A DNA stretch of 64,000 bases from CAWHMN01 sp051001135 (GTDB lineage: Bacteria; Acidobacteriota; Terriglobia; Terriglobales; Acidobacteriaceae), in assembly GCA_051001135.1 (NCBI GenBank), contig JBPCNO010000069.1:1-64000 (forward strand), read 5' to 3'. The position numbers were made by a program, and so were the translations under genes. The notes beneath the pieces are model-generated. The model worked only from the letters and a program-made list of their open reading frames with translations, was not told where the DNA came from and searched no databases. Below are positions 43,361-51,981 of this stretch, piece after piece (within the stretch, counting starts at the first letter, position 1; the number at the start of each line of letters is the position of its first letter).

Positions 43361-44992
43361 ATGACCGTTACAAAACCCGCCTACCACTCCGGGGCGAGCG
43401 CCACGACAGTGATTTCGAAGTCATCCGCCTGGACGACAACGCTAGGGGTTGCAGTCGTGTCTCTGGTGTATTTCGGTTTCATGTTTCTGCGGGCGAGCCA
43501 GAAGCCTTTCTGGCTGGACGAGCTGTTCACTATCTATCTCTGCCGCCTGCCGGATTTTAAAAGTACCTGGACGGCAGTCGCTCACGGCGCGGACTTCAAT
43601 CCGCCCCTCTTCTACCTGCTCACCAGAGGCGCGGAGCGGCTCTTCGGAGAAGGGATGATCGCCACCAGGCTGCCGGAGATGGTGGGGGTGTGGCTCTTCG
43701 GTGTCTGCCTGTTCTTCTTCGTGGCCCGGCGCGCAGGCCGCCTTGCCGGATGCATCGCGGGAATCTTTCCATTTTTCACGCTCGCCCAGTACTACGCCTA
43801 CGAGGCCAGGCCGCACGGCATCACGCTCGGATGGTGCGGGCTCGCGCTGGTCTGCTGGCAGAGGACTGCCCAGGAGCGCTTCCGGCGTTGGTGGCTCGCC
43901 GGCTTTGGACTCAGCCTTATCGGCGCTTTGATGACGCACGTCTACGCGGTATATCTGGTGTTCCCGTTCGCCGCTGTAGAGCTGTACAGCTTGTTGTTGA
44001 GGAAGCGCAGCCGGCCCGGCGCGAGGGCTACGGACTGGAGCATCGTCTCGGTCATCGCTTTGGCCCTCGCGCTGGCCATCGCCGTCTACCTTCCCATGTT
44101 TCGCACCTTTCGGATTCTGCTGCCTGGGGGTCTTTCTGCTCTCCACGGTGTCATTCCCCTCTTCTTTGTGAATGTGCTGGGCTCCGCCAATGTGGTTCTT
44201 CTGCTGGCACTGGGACTGTTCGCGCTGGGCCGGAGGGCGCCAGCGGAACCGGGATCCGCCACCTCGCATGTTCCGGATCGCGAGGTGGTCCTGCTCACAG
44301 CTTTCGCATGTATTCCGGTACTCGGCTGGATCGGTTGCAAATTCAGTCACGGTCCGTTCTTCGACCGCTATTTTCTTTCGAGCCTGACCGGATACGCCTG
44401 CTTTTTAGGACTGGCCAGCTCCCGAATCGGTAACTCGGGAATTGGGAATCCGAGCCGCCGGGCACGGCCATGGATTGCCCAGGCGCTCGCTGTGTCGATG
44501 TTCGTGCTGATGGTGGGAGAGCTGGGGCTGGCGGTCCGCGAGCGAATGCTGCGCGACAGCTTTTCTCTGGTGGAACCAGCCAGCAAGATCACCTTCAGCC
44601 GAACTCCCCGGGATCCCATGTCCAGAGACCGAGTGCTCCGGGATCTGGATGCCCGTGAGGATATCCTGGTCACCGAGCAGCTCCACTACATCTACTTGTT
44701 CCGCTATGCCCCCGCTGCAGTCGTTCAGCATCTGTACTTTGGCGCGCCGGCGGAGGGAGACTTTTACCGGGTCTCGTATGACCGGCTGGCGCGGTGGGCG
44801 CATTTGGACATGAAAACGACCGCATTCGCGCCGTTCCTCGCAACCCACAACAGATTTCTGGTGTACGGCAGCGCCGACGGTACGTTTGCCCCGGAGTGCG
44901 GAGACTGCATACAGACATTTCTCGATGCCGGCTACACCTTGAAGTCCGCCCGTCCTGACCTGGGCGGCGTTTTGTATGCATACGAGCGATGA
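43361..44992 (+). CDS. GT-C membrane glycosyltransferase (ArnT/PMT-like)
   Basis: A 543-aa inner-membrane protein; the start at 43361 (MTVTKPAYHSG) is more likely than the GTG at 43283. Ten or so hydrophobic segments fill residues 20-420, followed by a soluble C-terminal domain. The first periplasmic loop has the GT-C acidic motif FWLDELFT (about residue 50) and ADFNPPLFYLLTRGAERLFG, typical of polyprenol-phosphate-sugar-dependent transferases such as ArnT or PMT. It would glycosylate a lipid, glycan or protein in the periplasm; substrate not known. The 5' intergenic stretch (43065-43360) shows no other gene. Confidence 0.82.
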   Translation: MTVTKPAYHSGASATTVISKSSAWTTTLGVAVVSLVYFGFMFLRASQKPFWLDELFTIYLCRLPDFKSTWTAVAHGADFNPPLFYLLTRGAERLFGEGMIATRLPEMVGVWLFGVCLFFFVARRAGRLAGCIAGIFPFFTLAQYYAYEARPHGITLGWCGLALVCWQRTAQERFRRWWLAGFGLSLIGALMTHVYAVYLVFPFAAVELYSLLLRKRSRPGARATDWSIVSVIALALALAIAVYLPMFRTFRILLPGGLSALHGVIPLFFVNVLGSANVVLLLALGLFALGRRAPAEPGSATSHVPDREVVLLTAFACIPVLGWIGCKFSHGPFFDRYFLSSLTGYACFLGLASSRIGNSGIGNPSRRARPWIAQALAVSMFVLMVGELGLAVRERMLRDSFSLVEPASKITFSRTPRDPMSRDRVLRDLDAREDILVTEQLHYIYLFRYAPAAVVQHLYFGAPAEGDFYRVSYDRLARWAHLDMKTTAFAPFLATHNRFLVYGSADGTFAPECGDCIQTFLDAGYTLKSARPDLGGVLYAYER

Positions 44993-45049
44993 TCGAGACC
45001 GACGCGCTGCCGTGGAAATCCGCGAGCGGCAACAAGAGCATTGCTCTTT

Positions 45050-45079
45050 TCTTCCCGGATCGCGTCTTCCCGGATCGCG
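45050..45079. repeat. 15-bp perfect tandem duplication
   Basis: Two adjacent copies of TCTTCCCGGATCGCG lie between the membrane glycosyltransferase stop and the cysteine desulfurase start. No function is apparent. Confidence 0.75.
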
Positions 45080-45137
45080 GCGACAGGGTGAACGCGGGAT
45101 GAGCGCGCTCCCTCCGAGGCGTACCATGGGAGCACAT

Positions 45138-46322
45138 ATGCGTCGTATCTACATGGATGCGAATGCCACCACGCCTCTTGCTCCGGAGGTGTTTGCGGCC
45201 ATGCGTCCCTACTTCACGGAGCAGTTTGGGAATGCATCGTCGATCCACTTCCATGGGCAGCGGGCGCGGGCGGCGGTGGAACGCGCGCGCGAACAGGTGG
45301 CCCTGCTGTTCAACTGCCGCGAGGCTGAGGTGGTGTTTACCAGCGGTGGCACGGAGGGCGACAATTTTGCCCTGTTCGGGCTGATGCGGCCGGGCGATCA
45401 CCTCATTACCACCTCGATCGAACACCACGCAGTACTGCTGGCGGCCGAGCGCTTGCGCGACCGCGGCATGGCCGTCACCTTTCTGCCGGTCTCCGGTTCT
45501 GCCGTGCTCGACCCGGAGGAGGTGCGCCGCGCACTGCGTCCCGAGACGCGGCTGATCAGCGTGATGATGGCGAACAATGAGATCGGCGCCATCCAGCCGG
45601 TCGAAGAGATCGGGCGCATTGCCGCCGAAGCCGATGTGTACTTCCACACCGATGCCGTGCAGGCGGCGGGCAAGCTGCCCATCGACGTGCAGACGATCGG
45701 CTGCGATCTGCTCACCATCTCCGGACACAAGATGCACGCGCCGCAAGGTACGGGCGCGCTCTTCGTACGGCGCGGGACGCTGATGGAGCCGCTGATGTTC
45801 GGCGGCCCGCATGAGCGCAAGCGCCGTGCCGGCACGGAGAACCTGGCGGGCATCGTGGGGCTGGGTAAGGCGGCCGAGATGGCGATGGCGGAGCTCCGCG
45901 GCGACAAGGCGGCACGGATGGCCAGTCTGCGCGACCGGCTGGAACGCGGCCTGCTGGAACGCGTGCGGGAAGCCGGCGTATACGGCGGCGACGCCCCGCG
46001 CGTGCCGAATACCACCAATATCTGGTTCGACCACCTGGAAGGCGAGGCGCTGGTGATCGCGCTGGACCTGAAGGGTCTCGCCGTCTCCGGCGGATCGGCG
46101 TGCATGTCCGGCGCGACCGAGCCCTCGCACGTGCTGACCGCCATGGGCGTGGTGCCGAACCGGGCGCGCGCCAGCCTGCGCTTCAGCCTCGATGGTTCGG
46201 CCACCGAAGACGATGTCGACTTTGCCATTGCCCTGGTGCCCGAAGCGGTCGCGCGTTTGCGCGAGTTGTCGCCGCGCTGCGGCACCTTCGCCACACAGAT
46301 GGCGCGGCCGGTGACCGGCTAG
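45138..46322 (+). CDS. Cysteine desulfurase (IscS/NifS type)
   Basis: A 394-aa PLP enzyme. The ATG at 45138 has GGGAG 5 bases upstream and gives the family N-terminus MRRIYMDANATTPLAPEVF; ATGs at 45126 and 45099 are less likely. The PLP Lys is in SGHKMHAPQGTGAL, substrate-binding EHHAVL and the His/Asp motifs are present, and the active-site Cys is in SGGSACMSGATEPSHVLTAM. It releases sulfur from cysteine for tRNA thiolation and Fe-S clusters. MnmA, the natural partner in tRNA 2-thiouridine synthesis, lies 3.1 kb downstream on the same strand, on the far side of the restriction-like island. Confidence 0.93.
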   Translation: MRRIYMDANATTPLAPEVFAAMRPYFTEQFGNASSIHFHGQRARAAVERAREQVALLFNCREAEVVFTSGGTEGDNFALFGLMRPGDHLITTSIEHHAVLLAAERLRDRGMAVTFLPVSGSAVLDPEEVRRALRPETRLISVMMANNEIGAIQPVEEIGRIAAEADVYFHTDAVQAAGKLPIDVQTIGCDLLTISGHKMHAPQGTGALFVRRGTLMEPLMFGGPHERKRRAGTENLAGIVGLGKAAEMAMAELRGDKAARMASLRDRLERGLLERVREAGVYGGDAPRVPNTTNIWFDHLEGEALVIALDLKGLAVSGGSACMSGATEPSHVLTAMGVVPNRARASLRFSLDGSATEDDVDFAIALVPEAVARLRELSPRCGTFATQMARPVTG

Positions 46323-46403
46323 GGATATCGGCCCGCGGCGATGCAGAGCGCAAGCTCGGGTTTCCCGCCCCTGCTCTACGCGCTGGGCTGTGGCACGCCC
46401 ATA

Positions 46404-47570
46404 TTATCGATTACCTTTGGCCCGATTGTGGGCAACGCAGAGCATTTGGCAGTTGTCGGCCGAGCTTCCGCCGCCTGTACTCCATGCTGCAACGTGGTCG
46501 GCGTCCATCTCGGCGAACTTATAAATCCTGCTCTTGTTCGCGTCGTGCCCCATTGCGCAGAGCGGACAGTTGGATTCGCCCTTGGCCTCGGCAGCTTTGG
46601 TCTGCGCGGCGAAGACGGATTTCTTGGTCGCGTCGTCGAACACGCGGACATCTAAGAGTTTCGTATCTTTCAGGCCACCAAGAATGTATTCGAAGACCCC
46701 GCGACGATTTTTGACGTACGGATCGCCGTAAAGCCGCTGAACCTCGGCCGACACTTTGGTGGGATCATAGGGCTTGGAACGGTAGTGCTCGTAAAGTCGT
46801 CCCCACTCCAATCCCCGCATTTCGCTCTCGACATCCTTAAAGACGCCCGAAACCCAATCAATCACGGTGATGAAGTAGGTCTTCAGCTCATTGATGTTGG
46901 TATCGTGGCGATGTTGGCTCATGTAGCCGCCAACGTCGTCCTTGCTCACCCAATCCAGCGCCCGCTCCAGAAACTCCTGCCGGTTCGCACTGCCTCTGAC
47001 AAAGTGGCTCCACTTCTGGATGTTCGCGTTCTGGCTATTGCTGAACTCAGCCTTCGCGAGCGTCACGAACGGTCCGGAGTAGATGGCATTTAAGAGCTCT
47101 TGGGGGTTGAGAGGCACACCTGCGATGTTGATAGTCTCAAACCACTGCTTGATCTCGGTTTCCGTACCCTCGCACTCGTAGATCAGCAATTTCGAGTCCC
47201 GAAGCTTGGCTTGTTGGTCGGCGGGCAAGCTGTCGAAGTTCTTCGGATTGCCGCTGTCCATGATCGCGAACTTGTTCGTAACGAACCGTCCGATACTGGT
47301 GATCCGTTGCTGGCCGTCTAGCACTTCGAATTTTTCGTCACGGACTTTGTTGAAGTAGATCAGCCCGAGCGGATACCCCTTGAGCAGCGATTCGATGACC
47401 GCCACCTCTTTCTTGCCACCGCCGTCGGCATAGATGTAGTTGCGCTGGTACTCCGGCTGAATGGTGAGCCTTCCGCCCAGCCCGAACAACCCTTTGCCTT
47501 CTAATTGGTTGTACACAAACCCGTCGCAGATGTTGGCGACGCTGATCTCGGTTCTTAGTGTTGTTTGCAT
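46404..47570 (-). CDS. DUF262 / HNH nuclease fusion protein
   Basis: A 388-aa protein. The N-terminal DUF262 domain (ParB-like, as in GmrS) shows IQPEYQRNYIY, GYPLGLIYFNK and the hallmark VLDGQQRITSI (about residues 85-95). The C-terminal about 60 residues form an HNH nuclease: CPLCAMGH, then EMDADHVAAWSTGG and NCQMLCVAHNRAKGNR, with zinc cysteines and the DH-N-HN order. DUF262 usually senses NTP or nucleic-acid state and gates the nuclease. The ATG is 1 base after the upstream methyltransferase stop, with AAGAAG nearby, so they are co-expressed. It probably cuts foreign DNA lacking the partner methylation, or acts as a modification-dependent nuclease (inference). Confidence 0.88.
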   Translation of the reverse strand: MQTTLRTEISVANICDGFVYNQLEGKGLFGLGGRLTIQPEYQRNYIYADGGGKKEVAVIESLLKGYPLGLIYFNKVRDEKFEVLDGQQRITSIGRFVTNKFAIMDSGNPKNFDSLPADQQAKLRDSKLLIYECEGTETEIKQWFETINIAGVPLNPQELLNAIYSGPFVTLAKAEFSNSQNANIQKWSHFVRGSANRQEFLERALDWVSKDDVGGYMSQHRHDTNINELKTYFITVIDWVSGVFKDVESEMRGLEWGRLYEHYRSKPYDPTKVSAEVQRLYGDPYVKNRRGVFEYILGGLKDTKLLDVRVFDDATKKSVFAAQTKAAEAKGESNCPLCAMGHDANKSRIYKFAEMDADHVAAWSTGGGSSADNCQMLCVAHNRAKGNR

Positions 47571-47571
47571 T

Positions 47572-48861
47572 TCACTTCTTCTTATGCCCTATGAAAATTC
47601 TCTTATAAGCCATTTTCGCCACACCGTTCTCATAGAAACCGGCTGTTGGATTACCTTCTTGATATGCTCCTGTGCCGCCACCTTCGTAATAGTCATCAAC
47701 AAATTGTTTTGTTAAACCTGGCGTTGTTTTGAATTCATCATCAACAAGGCCGTTATCGCTTGTTCCTAGAATTTCAAACTGGTCGGGGTTGTACTTGTCG
47801 AGGAACGTGATGGGGACGCCCATCATTCCGTCGTAGTCGCTGGGAATCGCGTCAGTGAATGGCACTTCGATCGCGTCGTAGTTGTCGTACCGGTCGTATT
47901 CCCCCTTGCCCTTGATCTCGTTATGCTTGCTGAACCGCAGGTTGTCCTCCATGGTCATGAGGGGCAGCTTCTGGTGGCGGCGGCCATGGTCCAGGTTTGT
48001 GTACCAGCGGACGCCCTTGACGCGGATGTACTTAACGCCGTTCTCGTCAACGCGCCAGCCAGCCGCGTTCAGCGGGTAATTGTCGGGAACGCGGAACTCG
48101 CGGTCGCCGCTGTGGATGGTGACACCCATCCACAGCTTGTTAGCCTTGACGAGCGGGAAGACCTCCTTGTAAGTGAGCGCCTGGACGTTGCCAATGATCA
48201 GGAACTTCTTCCCGTATTCCACAAGCTGGGCGACGTATTCGCGGAAGAGGGAGAACGGCGGGTTGGTCACGACGATGTCCGCCTCTTTCAGAAGCACGAT
48301 GCACTCAAGGCTGCGGAAATCGCCCCCGGGGTACTTCTCATCTGCTTTCAAGGCTATCCTGGCGGCCTTGTTCCGTTTGAGGAAAAGCTCGACGTCGGTC
48401 ACGTTCGCAGCGCCGTCGCCGTCCTCGTCTTTCACATGGTCGAGGGTGACGGCGAGCGCCTTGGGCTTCTGGCGCTTGCCATTCCCCTCGTTATATTCCG
48501 GGAACAATGTGCCCTGGCCGGCGATGGGGGAGCCGTCGTAGCTGGTGGTGACGAGCTTTTTGAGGCCCAGCTTGTTGAAGTTGGCGGCAAAATACTTGAA
48601 GAAGTTGCTCTCGAATGGGTCGTCGCAGTTGCAGTAGACGACCTTGCCGCGGAAGGTGTCGGGGTCGAACTCCAGGTAGGCCTCGACCTCTTTCTGGATG
48701 TCGACGTACTGGGTGTAGAACTCGTCCTGCTTGGCTTTCCTCGCGTTTGACAACCCCAGGTTAGAAAGACTTGCGATTCGGCTCAGAAGAATATCCCCCA
48801 AAGGTGTCAACGTGCCTCGCAATAGCTTTCCGCTGCGATCGGCCGCATCGATCCGATCCAT
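47572..48861 (-). CDS. EcoRI-family adenine-specific DNA methyltransferase
   Basis: A 429-aa N6-adenine methyltransferase of the EcoRI type. The N-terminal block KAKQDEFYTQYVDIQKEVEA and VVYCNCDDPFESNFFKYF are typical of this family. The catalytic motif IV is ADIVVTNPPFSLFREY (about residue 200), followed by KFLIIGNVQALTYKEVFPLV. The start is uncertain: the ATG at 48861 has no clear ribosome binding site, and internal TTG codons are possible. The stop is 1 base from the DUF262-HNH start. The last roughly 190 bases of the gene are about 42% GC by hand count, while a central stretch (48001-48060) is 63%. It would protect host DNA from the adjacent nuclease. Confidence 0.92.
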   Translation of the reverse strand: MDRIDAADRSGKLLRGTLTPLGDILLSRIASLSNLGLSNARKAKQDEFYTQYVDIQKEVEAYLEFDPDTFRGKVVYCNCDDPFESNFFKYFAANFNKLGLKKLVTTSYDGSPIAGQGTLFPEYNEGNGKRQKPKALAVTLDHVKDEDGDGAANVTDVELFLKRNKAARIALKADEKYPGGDFRSLECIVLLKEADIVVTNPPFSLFREYVAQLVEYGKKFLIIGNVQALTYKEVFPLVKANKLWMGVTIHSGDREFRVPDNYPLNAAGWRVDENGVKYIRVKGVRWYTNLDHGRRHQKLPLMTMEDNLRFSKHNEIKGKGEYDRYDNYDAIEVPFTDAIPSDYDGMMGVPITFLDKYNPDQFEILGTSDNGLVDDEFKTTPGLTKQFVDDYYEGGGTGAYQEGNPTAGFYENGVAKMAYKRIFIGHKKK

Positions 48862-49246
48862 CGTGGATACGGACCCTGGTCCCGTTCAGCCGGCCATGAA
48901 CTCGCAAGCGAAGGAAAGGCAAGTCAAGTATATAACTCCAAATGTTTAACCGCTCCTGTACTCACTTCGTAAGACAAGCCGTTAGCCGTCTGCCGCGGCG
49001 CGCTGGGCGGTTTCAGTTGATGCGAAATCGCCGATTCACTCACGGAGCCTCATTAGTACCGTGAAGTCGCCTTGCCGGAAGCGATCGACTCAGATCGCTC
49101 ACGACAGCAACCCCGAACCCATAATCCACCCCTGACTTTTTCAAGCTGACCCACTACCCGTGTTTGGCGTACCTTTACGCGCAATCCTATACACTGAAAT
49201 AGAGGGTGGTTCTGACCGAAGCAGCCAATTTCCGGCGGATTCGCAG
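48862..49246. other. Non-coding flank of the methyltransferase island
   Basis: About 385 bases without a credible gene, more AT-rich than the surroundings and with mixed short stop-rich frames. It contains a possible insertion-sequence scar (49136-49160) and leads into the three 28-bp repeats before mnmA. A promoter for the methyltransferase would lie here, but none is clear. Confidence 0.5.
49136..49160. mobile_element. Possible IS21-type terminal motif (scar)
   Basis: The stretch reading GACTTTTTCAAGCTGACCCA, continuing into CTACCCG, resembles the repeated end motifs of IS21-family elements as I remember them. No transposase or matching opposite end is present, so at best it is a remnant. 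Confidence 0.25.
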
Positions 49247-49345
49247 CTAAGTCCTTTGATCCCAGGAATTTGGGCGTAAGTCCAATGGTTAGAGGAATTT
49301 AGCATGCATGCCCCCGGCTAACTCCTTTGTTCAGAGGAATTTAGC
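49247..49345. repeat. Three 28-bp interspersed repeat copies with dyad symmetry
   Basis: Copies at 49247-49274, 49276-49303 and 49318-49345 share the pattern CTAA-TCC-TTG-nnn-AGGAATTTAG. Each is an imperfect palindrome (CTAACTCCT against AGGAATTTAG). They sit directly upstream of mnmA and may be mobile extragenic elements or part of its regulatory region. Confidence 0.7.
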
Positions 49346-49419
49346 GGAATCATACCGGGGGGGTATAGGGGTCTTCATTCCGAGACACCGGGCCCGACCG
49401 AATCACGTTAGAAGCGACC

Positions 49420-50532
49420 ATGCCAGAGACCAAGACAATTGCCGTGGCCATGTCCGGTGGAGTGGATTCTTCCGCCGTGGCGGCCATGCTGAAGGCCGAG
49501 GGCCACACGCTGATCGGGCTGACCATGCAGCTATGGGATCAGCGGCGGCTGGCCGGCCATGAGGGCATGCCGGAGCAGGTGCAGGGGCGTTGCTGCTCCA
49601 TCGACGACGTGTATGACGCTCGCCGGGTGGCGGAGAAGCTGGAGATTCCGTATTACCTGGTCAACCATCAGGAGCGCTTCGAGCGCGAGGTGATTCGGCC
49701 CTTCGTCAGCGAATACCTCGCGGGGCGCACGCCGATTCCCTGCAGCCTGTGCAATAACCACCTCAAGTTCGATCAACTGCTGTTGACGGCGCGGCAGATC
49801 GGCGCCGACCTGATCGCTACCGGGCACTATGCGCGCAACGAATATGATCCGGAGCGCGGCCGCTGGCTGCTGAAGCGTCCCGCCGATGCGAGCAAGGACC
49901 AGACCTATTTCCTCTTCGGACTCACCCAGGAGCAACTGGCGTACACGCTGTTCCCGCTGGGCGGCTTCACCAAGCCCCAGGTGCGGGAGCAGGCGCGCGC
50001 GCATGGGCTGGCGCTGGCGGCGAAGCCGGATTCGCAGGAGATCTGCTTCATCCCCGGAGGCGACTACAAGCAGTTCATCGATGCCTATCTGGACGAGCAG
50101 CGGGAGGCGATGCCGGACAGCTCCGGCGATCTGGTGATGGCCAACGGCGAGGTCGCGGGGCACCACGGGGGCATTCACAACTTCACCGTGGGCCAGCGCA
50201 AGGGGCTGGGACTGGCTTCAGCGACACCGCTCTACGTGCTCGAGATCGACCCCGCTTCGCACCAGGTGAAGGTGGGCGGAGAGCAGGAGCTGCAGCGGAC
50301 AGAAATGTGCGTCCGCCAACTGAACTGGATCGCGTTTGAGTCGCTCAGAGAGCCAATACGAGTGCGCGCCAAAATTCGCCACCGGCACGAACCCGCCTGG
50401 GCAGTGATCGAGCCCGGCGGCGGGGACGAAGTCAGGGTGTTGTTCGAGGAGCCCGCACGAGCGGTGACGCCGGGGCAGGCTGCGGTGTTCTACGACGAGG
50501 ATCTGGTAGTCGGCGGCGGCTGGATCGTCTAG
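49420..50532 (+). CDS. mnmA: tRNA-specific 2-thiouridylase MnmA
   Basis: A 370-aa enzyme that thiolates U34 of tRNA-Lys, -Glu and -Gln. The start at 49420 gives MPETKTIAVAMSGGVDSSAV with the PP-loop ATP motif SGGVDSS. The two catalytic cysteines lie in IPCSLCNNHLKF and SQEICFIPGGDY. The central GRTPIPCSLCN and GHYARNEYDPERGRW segments are standard. It takes sulfur from a cysteine desulfurase, encoded 3.1 kb upstream. The end overlaps the convergent DUF948-like gene by four bases. Confidence 0.96.
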   Translation: MPETKTIAVAMSGGVDSSAVAAMLKAEGHTLIGLTMQLWDQRRLAGHEGMPEQVQGRCCSIDDVYDARRVAEKLEIPYYLVNHQERFEREVIRPFVSEYLAGRTPIPCSLCNNHLKFDQLLLTARQIGADLIATGHYARNEYDPERGRWLLKRPADASKDQTYFLFGLTQEQLAYTLFPLGGFTKPQVREQARAHGLALAAKPDSQEICFIPGGDYKQFIDAYLDEQREAMPDSSGDLVMANGEVAGHHGGIHNFTVGQRKGLGLASATPLYVLEIDPASHQVKVGGEQELQRTEMCVRQLNWIAFESLREPIRVRAKIRHRHEPAWAVIEPGGGDEVRVLFEEPARAVTPGQAAVFYDEDLVVGGGWIV

Positions 50533-51218
50533 AAGCGCGATCGACCTCCGGATTCGAAGCCGGGTCGCACATCCGCGCGCTCGTCTTCGTGCACCGGTGC
50601 GTACCGCGCAGGGCCTTCGTCGTCGTTCTCTTCCTTGCGGCGTAGGGTGTTCAGGCCCACACGGATGCCTTCGAGGACGCCGTTGATCCGGCGCAGCGGG
50701 ATGGAGATGCCGTGCTGGACCGCGGAGGTGGCGTGATCGATCCCGTTGAGCGTGCCCGAGACCATGTCATCGACGCGGTTGGCCTTCTGGTGGGTACGGT
50801 CGACAACATCATTCACGGTTTGCACGATGTTCTGCGCCGCTTCTTTGACCTTGCCGCTTACCTCGACCGCGTCATCGCCGATGGTTTTGACCTTGGGCGT
50901 CAGTTCGTCCACCATAAAGCGCACCTCGGTAGTGACGGCCTTCACCTTGGGTGTGAGGTCGTCCACCATCACGCGTACATTCCCGCTGATGGCCTTGATC
51001 TTGGGTGACAGATCGTCGGACAGGCCGCGCACGTTCGCAACGATGGGGCCCAGGTGTGGCGCGACTGACAACTCGTAACGGTCGATCAGCGCGTGTACCT
51101 TCTTGCGCGTCTTGAGCGCGGCGACGCCCAGCGCGGCCAGTACGATGATTTGAATGAGCACGCCGATCCCGACCACAATCGTAAGCGCGAGTAAAACTCC
51201 CGTAAGACCGTCGTTCAT
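50529..51218 (-). CDS. DUF948-like membrane-anchored coiled-coil protein
   Basis: A 229-aa protein from the ATG at 51218. One N-terminal transmembrane helix (about residues 5-30, LLALTIVVGIGVLIQIIVLA) is followed by a long amphipathic helix built of 17-residue repeats: DDLSPKIKAI, DDLTPKVKAV, DELTPKVKTI. The C-terminus is charged and ends in an Arg/Gly-rich tail. The pattern fits DUF948/general-stress type proteins, and the YtxH-domain protein is the next gene upstream on the same strand. The role is presumably at the envelope; exact function unknown. Confidence 0.75.
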   Translation of the reverse strand: MNDGLTGVLLALTIVVGIGVLIQIIVLAALGVAALKTRKKVHALIDRYELSVAPHLGPIVANVRGLSDDLSPKIKAISGNVRVMVDDLTPKVKAVTTEVRFMVDELTPKVKTIGDDAVEVSGKVKEAAQNIVQTVNDVVDRTHQKANRVDDMVSGTLNGIDHATSAVQHGISIPLRRINGVLEGIRVGLNTLRRKEENDDEGPARYAPVHEDERADVRPGFESGGRSRF

Positions 51219-51302
51219 GCTCACCACTTCCTTCAGGATGACGTAACTGCCATAGGACGAAGCGCCGCCCGGCGAGCGCGCGGCGCTTGCGGAGGATCAG
51301 AG

Positions 51303-51734
51303 CTAGGTGTTGCCGTAGGCCTTGCTGCCCGCCTTGGCGGCGTCGCTGGCCTTATCGGTCACGTCGTCGGAGGTGGATGAGCGATAGGCCTGCTTGCCGG
51401 CATCGACCGCCGCCGACACCTTGCCGGTGTGCTCATTCACCACTTTGCTGGCACGATCCACATACTGGCCAACCTGCGAGCGTCCCTTGTCGACGACTTC
51501 CTTGCCGCGATCGACGTACTCGCTAAGCTGGTCCTTGCTGCGGTCGACCAGATCGCCCACCTGGCTTGCGGCATCGCCGTAACGCTGCCGCACGTATTCA
51601 GAACCTTCGCGCGCGCTCGACGCGAGATCGTCCCTCGTCTCGCGGCCGGCCTTCGGGGCGTAAAGTACGCCCAGAACCGCACCCGCACCCAAACCAATCA
51701 GGAACCAGCTAAAACCATTATTCTCAGAGGACAT
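51303..51734 (-). CDS. YtxH-domain protein
   Basis: A 143-aa protein; AAGGAGATA 8 bases upstream fixes the ATG at 51734. A short hydrophobic YtxH helix (FSWFLIGLGAGAVLGVLYAP) with KAGRETRDDL after it is diagnostic. The rest is an amphipathic helix with 11-residue-type repeats (YVDRGKEVVDKG, YVDRASKVVNEH), like stress or late-embryogenesis-type proteins. Upstream of the DUF948-like gene on the same strand, probably one envelope-stress unit. Confidence 0.85.
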   Translation of the reverse strand: MSSENNGFSWFLIGLGAGAVLGVLYAPKAGRETRDDLASSAREGSEYVRQRYGDAASQVGDLVDRSKDQLSEYVDRGKEVVDKGRSQVGQYVDRASKVVNEHTGKVSAAVDAGKQAYRSSTSDDVTDKASDAAKAGSKAYGNT

Positions 51735-51981
51735 TCGTCTATCTCCTTGCAGCGGACCCGCGAAATGCACCCCCGGAACGGGTTATCGTCAGGTTTCGGC
51801 CTGCGTCTTAACTCCCTAGATGCCCTTTCCGCCCGGAACGCTGCCACCGCGGGATCAGAGAACGCAATATGGGAGCAGACAAGTGGCAGAACCCGGATTA
51901 TTAGACAGCGTTACCGAGAAGTCCACCGGAAGCAAAACGAACGTTGAAGCAGTCTAAGTAATTTGAGAGGACAGAATCGCC

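Noticed and set aside
43198..43560. 120-codon frame before the membrane glycosyltransferase
   Set aside because: It overlaps the beginning of the well-supported GT-C gene in another frame and has no homologous pattern.
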